From: Paraeggerthella hominis
GTDB taxonomy: Bacteria > Actinomycetota > Coriobacteriia > Coriobacteriales > Eggerthellaceae
Reading direction: 5' to 3'
NCBI RefSeq assembly: GCF_021044775.1
Contig: NZ_JAJNOQ010000001.1
Location: 62,001-126,000, forward strand
DNA length: 64,000 bases
Within the stretch, counting starts at the first letter, position 1, and each line of letters begins with the position of its first letter. The notes beneath the pieces were generated by a model. That model was not told where the DNA came from. It searched no databases and saw only the letters and a list, made by a program, of their open reading frames with translations. A program made the translations under genes and the position numbers. Positions 40,896 to 50,139 of this stretch are shown here, in pieces.

Positions 40896-41489
40896 TTGAT
40901 CGACGACAACAAAGCCCAAACCGACCGTCTTGAGGCGCAGGGGGCTGTTGCAGGCGCTGCGCCCTCGCATCGCCTGCGCAGCGCCCTGATTCTCGGGGCG
41001 GCCGGCTTGGCCTGGCTTGCGCTGGACGTGCTCACCAAAAGCTGGTTTACTGCGAACTACGCGGTGGGGGAGGCTTCGGCGAACTCGCTTTGGGGGATCG
41101 TGCGCTTTCATCTGGTTCATAACACCGGGGCGGCGTGGGGCATGTTCGGCGACTCCACGTTCGCCTTGGGGATTATGTCGCTGGTCGTGTGCGCGGTTCT
41201 CGTCGTGTATTTGATCGGGTTCTCGCCGACCGCCTCGACGCTTGAGGCTTTGGGCCTTGCGCTGGTGGTTGCCGGAGGACTGGGCAACGCCATCGATCGG
41301 TTCGCGTTGGGCTACGTAGTGGATTTCATCGAACCGGTTTTCATCGACTTTCCGGTGTTCAACGTTGCCGACATTGGCGTGACCTGCGGGTTCGTTCTGT
41401 TTATTGTGGGCTTGCTGATACGCGAGCGGCGCATGGGCGCTTTGGCGGCCGCGCATGTCGATCAGGTGCAGGAGGGTGGCGATCGATGA
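40896..41489 (+). CDS. lspA: Lipoprotein signal peptidase (signal peptidase II)
   Basis: A 197-residue membrane aspartyl protease with four hydrophobic helices. The catalytic Asp pair is in GNAIDRFALGYVVDFI and FNVADIGVTCG, and a first-helix Asp lies in ALDVLTKSW. It removes signal peptides from prolipoproteins. The best start is TTG 40896, 4 nt after the ileS stop; the only upstream AG-rich sequence is GAGTAGG, so coupling with ileS is likely. About 30 residues precede the first helix. The stop overlaps the next start (ATGA). Confidence 0.85.
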   Translation: MIDDNKAQTDRLEAQGAVAGAAPSHRLRSALILGAAGLAWLALDVLTKSWFTANYAVGEASANSLWGIVRFHLVHNTGAAWGMFGDSTFALGIMSLVVCAVLVVYLIGFSPTASTLEALGLALVVAGGLGNAIDRFALGYVVDFIEPVFIDFPVFNVADIGVTCGFVLFIVGLLIRERRMGALAAAHVDQVQEGGDR

Positions 41490-42502
41490 CGCGCCTGCTG
41501 TCCCATATCGTCGCCCCCGAAGACGCTGGCCAGCGCTTGGACGCTCTGCTGGCCGCTCGCGGGCTGTACCCGAGCCGCAGCGCTGCTGCGCGCGCGGTGG
41601 ATGACGGCGCCGTGTACGTGAACGGTGCGTCCGTTGCGAAGAAGCACGCCGTGGCCGCTGGAGACACCATTGTCTACCAGGTAGAAGACGCAATCGAGGC
41701 GGGTCCGTTGGCGGGCCAGCCCATCGATTTGGACATTCGCTTCGAGGACGAGCATCTTATCGTGCTTTCGAAGCAGGCGGGGCTCGTGTGCCACCCTTCC
41801 GTCGATCACGATGACGGCACGTTGGTGAACGCGCTCGTGTTTCATTGCGGGGCTGAGAACCTCTGCAATGTGCAGGGCGAGGACGATCGGCTGGGCATCG
41901 TGCATCGCCTTGACCGCGATACGACCGGGCTCATGCTGGCTGCGAAAACTGACGAGGCGGGGTACGCCCTCATGGCCGACATCCGCGATCGCGCCGTCGA
42001 TCGTCGGTACCTGGCGCTCGTGCATGGCATTGTCGCGCACGACACGGGCATGGTGGACGCGCCCATCGCTCGCTCTGCGAACGAGCGCACGCGCATGGCC
42101 GTGCGCGTCGCGCCTTCTGCGCGCGAGGCCATTACCACGTTTCGCGTGCTCGAGCGGTTCGAGCCTCGCGCGAAAGACGACGGCTACACGCTTATCGACT
42201 GCAAGCTGTTTACGGGACGAACGCACCAGATTCGCGTGCACATGGAGTACGCGAAGCATCCTTTGGTGGGAGATCCCGTGTACTCGTCCAGGTCTCCGAA
42301 GGACGTTTCCGCCGATCTGGGGCTTGACCGGCAGTTCCTGCATTCGTTCCAGCTTGGCTTCGCGCATCCGGAAACCGGCGAGGAGCTGCGCTTCTTCGAT
42401 GCGTTGCCCGAGGATCTCCAGGCGGCTCTTGACGCGCTGTCCGACCGAAGCGAGGGTCGTACGGCAGCCGGCGAAGAGGTTTTCGAGCTGCTTTCGCACT
42501 AG
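41486..42502 (+). CDS. RluD-family 23S rRNA pseudouridine synthase
   Basis: A 338-residue protein with an N-terminal S4 RNA-binding domain (QRLDALLAARGLYPSRSAAARAV) and a pseudouridine synthase domain. The catalytic Asp lies in VHRLDRDTTGLMLAAKT, with downstream motifs RRYLALVHG and GRTHQIRVHM. It belongs to the RluA/RluC/RluD branch that modifies large-subunit rRNA. Which uridines are targeted is not readable. The start ATG overlaps the lspA stop and has GGAGGG upstream. It ends the ileS-lspA operon. A hairpin at about 42500-42540 includes its stop codon. Confidence 0.9.
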   Translation: MTRLLSHIVAPEDAGQRLDALLAARGLYPSRSAAARAVDDGAVYVNGASVAKKHAVAAGDTIVYQVEDAIEAGPLAGQPIDLDIRFEDEHLIVLSKQAGLVCHPSVDHDDGTLVNALVFHCGAENLCNVQGEDDRLGIVHRLDRDTTGLMLAAKTDEAGYALMADIRDRAVDRRYLALVHGIVAHDTGMVDAPIARSANERTRMAVRVAPSAREAITTFRVLERFEPRAKDDGYTLIDCKLFTGRTHQIRVHMEYAKHPLVGDPVYSSRSPKDVSADLGLDRQFLHSFQLGFAHPETGEELRFFDALPEDLQAALDALSDRSEGRTAAGEEVFELLSH

Positions 42503-42540
42503 AGCCGGGCGCACGATCCGGGCGCGGGGTCGGCTCTAGC
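42500..42540. terminator. Hairpin between the rluD-like gene and the CmpB-type gene
   Basis: CTAGAGCCG at about 42500-42508 pairs with CGGCTCTAG at about 42532-42540. The left arm contains the rluD-like stop. The genes are convergent, so it probably serves as a shared terminator. Confidence 0.5.
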
Positions 42541-42556
42541 GCCCGTTCGCTTCGCA

Positions 42557-43279
42557 TCACTTCCCGTAGACGCTCATGTTATGGAAGTGCTCCTGCATGT
42601 AGGGTTGCGGGAACCACTCGTCTAAAGCGCGTTGCTCCCAGGTGACGGCGGGCACACCCTGCGCCCGCTGGCTTTCGCGATCGAGGGCAAGCACGGTGAC
42701 GGCAATGTTCAGTGCCATAAGCACGCTTGCTGCGGCGGTCAGCGCTTTTGCCGTCGTGGTTCGCGCGTTCACGTGGGAGAACGCGCGCTTGACGAGCGGC
42801 ATTGCGATGCGAACCCATAGAAGCCCCAGAAGGCCCCACATGACGCCGAACGCGAAGTTCGTGCGTCCTCCGATGCTCCCGAACGTGCCGGCGTAATCCC
42901 AGGCTATGGCTCCCCAAAGCACTTCCATGAGCCAGCTTGCCGTGTATTCGATCGCGGATCCCAGCACCATCGATACGATGAAGATGATCAAGTTGTGGGA
43001 ATGGTGGAAGCGATTCAGGCTTACCGTGAGCAGCACGGCCCCCATGCCGTAAATGGGGGAAAACGGACCCCAGACCAGACCGGCGCGGCTTTCGTAGCCT
43101 CCGTACACGATTGCATGGAAGATGGTTTCCACGGCAAGTCCAAACATGCTGCCGGCCACGAACAGCCAGAACAATGTAAAGTAGTCGATCTTCAAATAGC
43201 CGAAATTCGGCTTGACCTGTTCGCGGACTTCCTGACCTATCTCCTTGAAGACGCTTGAATTTTGAGGTTCTTTCTCCAT
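42557..43279 (-). CDS. CmpB-type putative ABC transporter permease (membrane protein)
   Basis: A 240-residue inner-membrane protein. The region FTLFWLFVAGSMFGLAVETIFH, then GLVWGPFSPIYGMGAVLL and GSAIEYTASWLMEVLWG, matches the ABC_trans_CmpB family, common in Firmicutes and Coriobacteriia. About five membrane segments are visible, with the last near residue 185-205 followed by a soluble tail of about 35 residues. Despite the family name no ABC partner lies nearby, so transport is unproved. The start is ATG 43279 with GGAGGGCAGGTGA upstream. Confidence 0.75.
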   Translation of the reverse strand: MEKEPQNSSVFKEIGQEVREQVKPNFGYLKIDYFTLFWLFVAGSMFGLAVETIFHAIVYGGYESRAGLVWGPFSPIYGMGAVLLTVSLNRFHHSHNLIIFIVSMVLGSAIEYTASWLMEVLWGAIAWDYAGTFGSIGGRTNFAFGVMWGLLGLLWVRIAMPLVKRAFSHVNARTTTAKALTAAASVLMALNIAVTVLALDRESQRAQGVPAVTWEQRALDEWFPQPYMQEHFHNMSVYGK

Positions 43280-43374
43280 TCACCTGCCCTCCGATAAGTC
43301 AATGGGCTAAACTATATCAGATTTAGGGGGCTTGAAATTAAACCGTTACACCCCATGTCAATTGCAGGAAGGTG

Positions 43375-44406
43375 ATGAGCATCGTGTCAGCCGGTAGTCG
43401 CTGCGGGGTTCTCCTCGTGAATACCGGGACGCCGGCCGAGCCGCGTCCTCGTGCTGTTCGTGCGTATTTGGCCAGGTTTCTGATGGACAAGCGCATAGCT
43501 CCGATGAATCGCGTGGCTTGGTGGTTCATTCTGCATCTGTTCATTCTGCCCAAGCGCGGGCGCGCGTCAGGCGAGAAGTACGCGAAGATCTGGACTGACG
43601 AAGGGTCGCCGTTCACCGTGGCGCATGAGAAGCTGGAATCGGGGCTGAACGCATCGCTTCAGCAAGAGGGCTTCGACGTGATGGTTCGCTGCGCCATGAG
43701 TTACAGCGATCCTACGGTTCGGCACTGCGTGAAGCAGATGAAGGCGGCCGGATGCACGCGTTTGGTGGTTCTGCCCCTGTACCCGCAGAGCGCTTACTCC
43801 ACCACCGGGTCGGTCTCCGACAGCGTTGAGCGCGCGCTCAAGAAAACGCGCTGGAAGGTCCCGTGCGATTTCATCGACAACTACCACGATCACGTCACGT
43901 ATATCCGCGCTATAGCGGCTTCCATCGAACATGCGGGCTTTCAGATCGAATCAGACGATCGCCTACTGTTCTCGTATCATTCGATCCCCCTTGTCGACAT
44001 CGAGGCGGGGGACACCTACGAGCTGCAAACGGGTGCCTCGAGCTTGCAGATAGCCAGCGAGCTGGGCCTTGATCGCAACCGTTGGACTATCGGCTATCAG
44101 TGCCAGTTCGATAAGGGCAGGGAATGGCTCAAGCCGTTTTCGCGCGACACGCTGGCTCGATGGGCGGAAGCCGATGTGGGGCGCGTTTTCTACGTTTGCC
44201 CGAACTTCGCCGTCGATTGCCTGGAGACGCTTTACGATATCGAATACGAGTTGAAACCTTTTTATTTTGATCATATTCGCCAGGCGGGGAGGACGCCTGG
44301 CTCCGATAGTTTCGTATACGTGCCTTGCCTCGACCGCAGCCGAGCGCATTTGCGCGTTTTATCCGACGTGCTGCGGCCGCATATCGAGGAGGCTAACCAT
44401 GGGTAA
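43375..44406 (+). CDS. hemH: Ferrochelatase (protoporphyrin or coproporphyrin)
   Basis: A 343-residue metal chelatase that inserts Fe2+ into a porphyrin. Catalytic His is in LLFSYHSIP and the acidic metal path in DCLETLYDIEYE. The N-terminal block VLLVNTGTPAEP is standard. Gram-positive relatives often act on coproporphyrin, which is possible here. Start: ATG 43375 is very close to AGGAAGG; GTG 43384 would be better spaced, so the N terminus is uncertain by three residues. The gene overlaps coaBC by 8 nt. No other heme genes are in the window. Confidence 0.88.
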   Translation: MSIVSAGSRCGVLLVNTGTPAEPRPRAVRAYLARFLMDKRIAPMNRVAWWFILHLFILPKRGRASGEKYAKIWTDEGSPFTVAHEKLESGLNASLQQEGFDVMVRCAMSYSDPTVRHCVKQMKAAGCTRLVVLPLYPQSAYSTTGSVSDSVERALKKTRWKVPCDFIDNYHDHVTYIRAIAASIEHAGFQIESDDRLLFSYHSIPLVDIEAGDTYELQTGASSLQIASELGLDRNRWTIGYQCQFDKGREWLKPFSRDTLARWAEADVGRVFYVCPNFAVDCLETLYDIEYELKPFYFDHIRQAGRTPGSDSFVYVPCLDRSRAHLRVLSDVLRPHIEEANHG

Positions 44407-45622
44407 AGACGAGGGCCGCTCTGCGGTCGAGCCCGCGCAAAAAACGGTGTTGTTGGGCGTTACGGGGTGCATCGCCGTCTACAAGTCCTGCGAGATCGTT
44501 CGCGCATTGCAGAAAGCCGGCGTACGCGTGAAGGTCGTCATGACCGAGCACGCAACCGAGTTCGTGGGCCCTACGACGTTTCGCGCGCTTACGCATGAGC
44601 CGGTGGCTGTTGGGTTGTTCGACGATCCGTCGGATCCCATCCATCATATCTCGCTTGCTCAAGAGGCGGACGTGTTCTTGATTGCTCCGTGCACGGCCAA
44701 CGTCATTGCGAAAATTGCGAACGGGATTGCCGACGACCTGCTGACCACGACCGCGCTTGCCACCACGGCGCCGTTGGTCATAGCACCCGCCATGAACGTG
44801 AACATGTACGAGAACGGCGCCACGCGTTACAACATCGGCAAGCTTCACATCCGCGGGACGCGCATCATCGAAGCCGGAGACGGCTACCTTGCTTGCGGCG
44901 ACGTGGGCCGCGGTCGTTTGGCGGAGATCGACGACATTGTGACGGCGGTGCTCGAGGAACTGGGCATGAGCCGTGATCTGTCGGGCAGGCACGTCATGGT
45001 GACGGCCGGCCCCACGGTGGAGCCCATCGATCCGGTGCGCTACATTTCCAACCATTCTTCCGGCAAGACCGGATACGCCGTGGCACGTGCTGCTGCCTTG
45101 CGCGGCGCGGACGTGACGCTGATTTCCGGCCCGGTGTCCATTCCGGTTCCCGAGGGCGTGCGCGTCGTTCATGTGAAGACGGCGCGCGACATGTTCGCAG
45201 CCGCTGAGGAGGCGTTCGAAAGCGCCGACATCGCCGTGTTCGCGGCTGCGGTGGCCGATATGCGCCCGAAGCTGGCGGCCGACCGAAAGCTGAAGAAGGG
45301 CCAGTCGGACGCGGAGCTGGGCGTGCTGGAGCTGATCGAGAACCCGGATATCCTGGCGACCCTCGGTGCGCGGAAAACGCACCAGGTGGTCGTAGGGTTT
45401 GCGGCTGAAACGAACGACGTGGTGGCGAACGCCGAGAAGAAGCTGGTGTCGAAGCACGCCGATCTCGTGGTGGCGAACCAGGTGGGCGAGGGCAAGGCCT
45501 TCGGCACCGACGACAACGAGGTGTGGTTCGTTGACGACGAGGATATCGAGGAGCTTCCGCGCATGTCGAAAGCCCGCTTGGCCGACGCGATCCTGAACAA
45601 GGCGGTCGAGTTCCTGCGGTAA
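44399..45622 (+). CDS. coaBC: Bifunctional phosphopantothenoylcysteine decarboxylase / phosphopantothenate--cysteine ligase
   Basis: A 407-residue flavoprotein of CoA synthesis. The N-terminal CoaC domain has the FMN site (LGVTGCIAVYKSCEIV), the active His region PIHHISLAQ, and APAMNVNMY with the substrate-recognition PXMNXXMW-like clamp. The C-terminal CoaB ligase has the nucleotide-binding GPTVEPIDPVRYISNHSSGKTG and FAAAVADMRPK, with the K-rich DRKLKKG. The start ATG 44399 has GAGGAGG upstream. It overlaps hemH, so both are co-translated. CoA supply is relevant to the CoA-dependent cluster at the left end, but the link is only thematic. Confidence 0.93.
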   Translation: MGKDEGRSAVEPAQKTVLLGVTGCIAVYKSCEIVRALQKAGVRVKVVMTEHATEFVGPTTFRALTHEPVAVGLFDDPSDPIHHISLAQEADVFLIAPCTANVIAKIANGIADDLLTTTALATTAPLVIAPAMNVNMYENGATRYNIGKLHIRGTRIIEAGDGYLACGDVGRGRLAEIDDIVTAVLEELGMSRDLSGRHVMVTAGPTVEPIDPVRYISNHSSGKTGYAVARAAALRGADVTLISGPVSIPVPEGVRVVHVKTARDMFAAAEEAFESADIAVFAAAVADMRPKLAADRKLKKGQSDAELGVLELIENPDILATLGARKTHQVVVGFAAETNDVVANAEKKLVSKHADLVVANQVGEGKAFGTDDNEVWFVDDEDIEELPRMSKARLADAILNKAVEFLR

Positions 45623-45631
45623 AGCGTCGGG

Positions 45632-45677
45632 AGTTCGAGCTTCCCTGGCCTGCGGGCAAGGGAAGCTCGAACTTTTT
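45632..45677 (+). terminator. Rho-independent terminator of hemH-coaBC
   Basis: Perfect 15-bp arms AGTTCGAGCTTCCCT at 45632-45646 and AGGGAAGCTCGAACT at 45659-45673 are followed by a T-run (45673-45677). Confidence 0.92.
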
Positions 45678-45795
45678 AGTGCAAGCGCCAGAAATTTTCA
45701 AAAGATGGAAATTCGGGCTTGCAAAGCCTGGGCGATACGGTTAATATAATCTGCGCTGCTTCGGAAGAGCGCGAGTTCGAAGAAGCGAGCATGAA

Positions 45796-45872
<77 letters not shown>

Positions 45873-45880
45873 GCTATTAC

Positions 45881-45917
45881 AGCAGGTCAGAGGCTTAAGA
45901 GCTTCTGACCTGCTTTT
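45881..45917 (+). terminator. Rho-independent terminator of the tRNA-Pro gene
   Basis: AGCAGGTCAGA (45881-45891) and TCTGACCTGCT (45904-45914) form an 11-bp stem followed by TTTT at 45914-45917, just after the tRNA. Confidence 0.9.
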
Positions 45918-46195
45918 CGTTTGGGGTAATTCGCATGTCGACTTTCTTCTCGTAGAATCCTCCCATGACGGTCTCCTTCGGATAGGCTCGTCCTCCGAGG
46001 CTGCGGGGACCGGGGGATATGCAGCCTCATCGATGCGGACAAGGCTGGTTGTTGGCCCATGGTCGCGGGATGGCTCCTGTCCGACCTCTCGGGCTTCTGG
46101 ATGCATGCACGGGTCGTCGCGGCCAAGCCCCCGCGCACATTGCGCTGCCCGCTCGCTAGGGCTCGGCCCGGTTCCGCCTTGCCCCCGCCGGCCCG

Positions 46196-47056
46196 TCAGG
46201 GCTGCGGGTCGACGGGGGCGAGGACCACGCGGTCCTTGCCTTCCTTAGCGCGGTAGAGGGCCTCGTCGGCGCGCGCTACAAGCTGCTCGATCCCGCCGGC
46301 TCCGCAGGCGCCGCCGATGCTGACCGACACCCGAAGGTCCGGGGTCTCGGGGAACCTCAGCGCCGCGACCTTGCGGCGCGCCTCCTCGAGCCTGCCGGCC
46401 AACGCCGCCGGGGGCATTCCTCGAAACGCTATGACGAACTCGTCTCCTCCGAGGCGGACGAGCGGGTCGGAGGGCCTGACGGACGAGGCCAGAGCGGATG
46501 CGATCTCCTTCAGGGCGTAGTCGCCCGCCGCATGGCCGAACGAGTCGTTGACCGACTTGAAGTCGTCGACGTCGACGAACGCCGCTGCATCGAAGCCCTC
46601 GAGGCTCTTGATCTGCTCGTCGAAGTACCTCCTGTTGCATGCTCCGGTAAGCTGGTCGAGCCAAAGCCTTTTGCTGTAGGTTTCGACCATCTCGAGGAAG
46701 CGGCTTTTGCCGTTGGCGCCGAACAGGGCGTCTTCGCCCACTTTCCTCACGGTCTCGAGTACGTAGGGCGAGCCGTCGACCTCGACGTACGTGGACACGA
46801 CGAAGAATGCCTCGTTGTCCGCGATCTCGAACTTGGACGCCTGCCCTTTGGACGAGAGCGCCCTTGCGGACGTGCAATCACGGCAACGCCTGCTCTTTCC
46901 CCAGATCGCGTGGCATCGTCCCTCGCACGCGACGAGTCTGCCGTCCTCTGACACGTCCCAGGCCTCGGCTGCCGACGCGTCGACAAGCCTGGCTACGTCG
47001 AACAGCTCCCGCAGACCGGCCATGAAGCCCGGCAGCTGGTTCTCGGTCAGTTTCAT
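46196..47056 (-). CDS. Diguanylate cyclase (GGDEF) with Cys-rich N-terminal sensor
   Basis: A 286-residue cytoplasmic protein. The C-terminal GGDEF domain (about 130-280) has the active site RLGGDEFVIAF and an RXXD inhibitory site (RPSD) five residues before it. Product inhibition by c-di-GMP is therefore likely. The N-terminal about 120 residues hold a cysteine and histidine cluster (CEGRCHAIWGKSRRCRDC, residues about 44-61) that could ligate iron, zinc or heme as a sensor. No membrane helices. ATG 47056 has GAGGGGG upstream. About 155 nt upstream is the TTAG-N6-CTAA palindrome found also at the ECF locus. Confidence 0.85.
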   Translation of the reverse strand: MKLTENQLPGFMAGLRELFDVARLVDASAAEAWDVSEDGRLVACEGRCHAIWGKSRRCRDCTSARALSSKGQASKFEIADNEAFFVVSTYVEVDGSPYVLETVRKVGEDALFGANGKSRFLEMVETYSKRLWLDQLTGACNRRYFDEQIKSLEGFDAAAFVDVDDFKSVNDSFGHAAGDYALKEIASALASSVRPSDPLVRLGGDEFVIAFRGMPPAALAGRLEEARRKVAALRFPETPDLRVSVSIGGACGAGGIEQLVARADEALYRAKEGKDRVVLAPVDPQP

Positions 47057-47809
47057 GGAGACCCCCTCTTTCCCGAATGAAGGCGCACGCGAGCCGTGCG
47101 GACGGCTGTTTCCTCTGCGCGCGCCGAGGCGACCGGCAAGCGATGGTGCACGGTTTTTTGGATTCCCGCAATCTGCGGAAAGGGCGGCGCCCGTCGCTGG
47201 GCGATATAAGTTAGTCTAATCTAATTAAAGTAGTTCCAAGGTAGTCGAAGCTCGGTTCACGCTGGGCGGATCCATGAATTCTCCATCGTGAAGGCATGAA
47301 GGGCCCGTCTTCGCAGCCCGTTCGCGGTGAGGGGAGCCCCTTCAGCCCGAGCCTGAGAGAGAGTCTCAGCAGGGTGCGCTTCGCCCGTCACGCACGCAGC
47401 GGCCGGCCTGGGGCATGGGTGTGCTGCTCGGCTTGGGTGTGCAGGAGGTGCGGTTCGTCCAGGACGCGGAGCGCTTGTTTGGCTTCGCCGGCTGCTCGGC
47501 CGCATCGCAGGGTGACTCTTGGCTTCATTAAACCGCCTGGAAGCAGCCAGCCCGTTTGTCAGATTTGTCACGCCCCTTTACCGGGCGGCCATCCCGTAGC
47601 GGCTCCGGAAGAGAAGCTCGCTTGCACGTCGAGCACGTGCGACGAGTGCGCTCGGTGTACAATATCGGCATGAACGTTCGCAAACATCAAGCATCGAGTA
47701 TCCCTGGGCAACGGCAGATGTCGTGTCGTGCTTCAGGGGCTCGGCACGGCGGTGCTTCAGCTGCAGCGGTTGCGCCCTTGCATTCGTTGCGTAGTCCGAG
47801 GATTTAGGC
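47057..47809. other. Intergenic region between the divergent GGDEF gene and the membrane protein gene
   Basis: No gene with a ribosome binding site or protein-like composition was found in these 753 nt. An AT-rich patch at 47205-47240 holds the palindrome listed next and is the likely promoter of the GGDEF gene. The segment 47320-47400 is rich in complementary GC words (GAGCCTGAGAGAGAGTCTCAG) and could form a structured leader; I could not assign a class. Confidence 0.4.
47211..47224. promoter_or_regulatory. Palindromic operator candidate TTAG-N6-CTAA upstream of the GGDEF gene
   Basis: TTAGTCTAATCTAA with flanks AAG and TTAA matches the sites at 11543-11556 and 12852-12865 in outer half-sites and spacing. 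It lies 155 nt upstream of the minus-strand diguanylate cyclase gene. Confidence 0.45.
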
Positions 47810-49492
47810 ATGCTGGTTCAAAGTGAGTCGATTTCAGAAGAGACGCCGGAGCGGGTTCGGACGGTCGAGCGTTGGCGCCCTTATCTCATCGAAAGCTCTA
47901 TCGTATTGGGCGGGTTCGCGCTGTTCTCGCAGCTTACCCAACATATGCCGTTGGTCGTCATTGCCCTGGTATGGGCCGCTTTAAGCACATTAACCGCCGT
48001 TGGAGCGACCTATCAATACACGATTGCAAAGCAATACAAGCAAGTGAAATACAAAGTGGACACGACTCTTGCGCGGCTCAACAAAGGTCGTCTTCTGTGC
48101 TTTACGGTATCGTTCCTTGTCTCTGCGGCCTGCATGCTGATGCTCATCTTGCAGTCGCCCCTGTGGTCTTGGTCGAACTGGTTGATAGTGCTGCTCGCCA
48201 TTCCTCTGTACCGGTGTGTTGCCGCTGCGATCGACAAGACGTCGGGGCGGCAGATGGAGGACGATTATCGGCCTTCGCATGTTTTCTGGTGGAGCGTTCT
48301 GCTTACGGCGCTCTTGCTCGGCATAGGCTATGCCGTTGCCGCGGACAATGCGGAAACCCAGCAGACGGTTTCGTTCGCGGAGACGTTTTGCTTGGTAGAG
48401 CAGCCTTTCGAGCGATCGGGGGTTGCTCTTTTCTCTGAAGCGGGCGCTATCACCAGGTTCATGAACGCCTTTCAGGCAACTGAGATTGAAGCCGTGAGCA
48501 CCTTGTCGCCCGAGGTCTGCTTTATCCTCCGCATTGTTTTGCAATTTGCTCCGCTTGCCTCCATCGCGGGCCTTCTTGGTGTTTGCGGAATGCCTAAAGG
48601 CGAATTGCTCCGCGCATTTCAAACGCTAAAGGAAAACAACGTCAGAAACGCGGACGTCATCTTGGTTAAAAAATATGCCCTGTTTGGTTGTATCGCTCCG
48701 ATTATGCTGGTAGTTCTCTGCTTTGCGCTGAATGCCAACACGGGTTTGCTTTTCAATCGCCCTCTTTATCAGTCTGCAAAGTCGATCGTGCATGAAGAGA
48801 TACTTTCCGCAGCATGCGAGTACGAAGGCAAGTACTATGATAGAAATGTTGTGAAAGAGCTTGTTGCTGTCTACGAGAACCAGCTGAACGAAATAACGGA
48901 CGAAGCCGCTCCGAACCTCACCAATTTGATCAACGAGGCTTTTAACAAGCGGAAGGAAAACGTCGATTCGTTTCTTTCCAAATGCTACGAGTCCGAAAAC
49001 AAGCGATACCTGCCAAGCAGAAATGGCGAGTATTCAGAGGAGGAATTGCGCGGCATCTACGTTCAGATGCTGAACGAGGGCGTAGACGATACGGCTTTGA
49101 AAGAGTGCCTTGAGGAGTATCGATCCCGAATCTCGTCGGTCGAGCAAGCATACGAAGCGGAGCTTGCAACGCATGAGCTCAGGTACGTGCCCGATTGGCT
49201 TCAGGAGGCGGATACGGAGAAGGACGCCGCTGTTTTCGACGAGCTTGAGAATCGCATAGTTGCCTTGGATTCCGTCGCGGCCAACTTGGGCGGTTACGCC
49301 GGCGAGAATGCCCTGTCGCCCGAAACGTCGAAAACGATTTTCGATACGGTCGCTTCGATTCCCCAGTGGATTATCGACCAGCTGATCAACCGAAATTCCG
49401 ATAGGGACAAGATCAAGGAAGCGATTGAAGCCGAGCGGGAGAAAGCGCTGAAGTTGCTATCGCATCTTGGCGAGGACGGCGGAAATCGTTGA
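47810..49492 (+). CDS. Large membrane protein of unknown function
   Basis: A 560-residue protein with no recognised family. Hydrophobic segments appear near residues 27-45, 50-68, 94-116, 122-138, 159-180, 240-262 and 287-310, so roughly six to seven membrane helices fill the first 310 residues. The remainder is a charged, Glu/Lys-rich, mostly helical cytoplasmic or external domain (about 320-560) with coiled-coil character (ECLEEYRSRISSVEQAYEAE). Start ATG 47810 with GAGGA upstream. It is alone, before msrA. The base composition is slightly AT-richer than in neighbours. I cannot suggest a role. Confidence 0.75.
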   Translation: MLVQSESISEETPERVRTVERWRPYLIESSIVLGGFALFSQLTQHMPLVVIALVWAALSTLTAVGATYQYTIAKQYKQVKYKVDTTLARLNKGRLLCFTVSFLVSAACMLMLILQSPLWSWSNWLIVLLAIPLYRCVAAAIDKTSGRQMEDDYRPSHVFWWSVLLTALLLGIGYAVAADNAETQQTVSFAETFCLVEQPFERSGVALFSEAGAITRFMNAFQATEIEAVSTLSPEVCFILRIVLQFAPLASIAGLLGVCGMPKGELLRAFQTLKENNVRNADVILVKKYALFGCIAPIMLVVLCFALNANTGLLFNRPLYQSAKSIVHEEILSAACEYEGKYYDRNVVKELVAVYENQLNEITDEAAPNLTNLINEAFNKRKENVDSFLSKCYESENKRYLPSRNGEYSEEELRGIYVQMLNEGVDDTALKECLEEYRSRISSVEQAYEAELATHELRYVPDWLQEADTEKDAAVFDELENRIVALDSVAANLGGYAGENALSPETSKTIFDTVASIPQWIIDQLINRNSDRDKIKEAIEAEREKALKLLSHLGEDGGNR

Positions 49493-49656
49493 AACCTGCA
49501 GGTTGTCGGCTTAGCGGGGCCGGAGCAGAGGATTGCGGGCTGATTCCGTTGAGTTTGCATGCCTCGCGGCCTCCTCTGGTTTTTCCGGTTCGCAGGGCAG
49601 GGCGGCCGCTCTACGGTTATGATAAGCGCGGAGTTCAAGAAGGAGGCGCACCCGTC

Positions 49657-50139
49657 ATGCAAACCATGTATTTCGCCGGAGGCTGTCTGTGGGGCGTTCA
49701 GGCATATATGAAGACCTTGCCGGGCGTCGTCGAAACGGAAGCGGGCCGCGCAAACGGCAGCACCGACACGCTCGACGGCCCCTACGACGGGTACGCGGAA
49801 TGCGTCAGGGCCGTCTTCGACGAGCGCGTCGTATCCGTTCCTCGGCTTATGGGGTACTTCTTCGAGATCATCGATCCGTACAGCTTGAACAAGCAGGGGA
49901 TCGACGTCGGCAAGAAGTACCGTACCGGCGTGTACAGCGAGGATCCTCGCCATCTTGATGAAGCAAGGGCCTTCATCGAAGCGCGCGACGATGCAGCGAG
50001 GATCGTCGTCGAGGTGGAGCCGTTGTCGAGGTACGTCAGAAGCGCCGACGAGCATCAGGACAGGCTCGATCGATGCCCGGACGATTACTGCCATATTCCC
50101 GTCGAGCTGCTGGCCAAGCACAAGCGAGTTGTTCCCTAG
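49657..50139 (+). CDS. msrA: Peptide methionine (S)-S-oxide reductase
   Basis: A 160-residue MsrA. The catalytic motif GCLWG (Cys10; GCFWG in most relatives) is followed by family blocks YDGYAECVRAVFD, FFEIIDPYSLNKQG and GKKYRTGVYSED. It reduces oxidised methionine in proteins. No fused MsrB domain is present. ATG 49657 has AAGGAGG 10 nt upstream. Earlier in-frame codons give a 56-residue tail unrelated to MsrA. Possible resolving Cys: CPDDYC near the C terminus. Confidence 0.9.
   Translation: MQTMYFAGGCLWGVQAYMKTLPGVVETEAGRANGSTDTLDGPYDGYAECVRAVFDERVVSVPRLMGYFFEIIDPYSLNKQGIDVGKKYRTGVYSEDPRHLDEARAFIEARDDAARIVVEVEPLSRYVRSADEHQDRLDRCPDDYCHIPVELLAKHKRVVP

Noticed and set aside
37877..41038. Very long minus-strand open frame (over 1,000 codons) opposite ileS and lspA
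   Set aside because: Its product is rich in His, Arg, Val and Ala with no domain pattern, no ribosome site, and it is the antisense shadow of a clearly conserved synthetase gene. High GC content makes such frames common.
47320..47400. Possible TPP- or glycine-type riboswitch in the 47 kb intergenic region
   Set aside because: CTGAGA-like words are present but the second conserved cores of these riboswitches are missing, and no biosynthetic or transport gene of the right kind follows.
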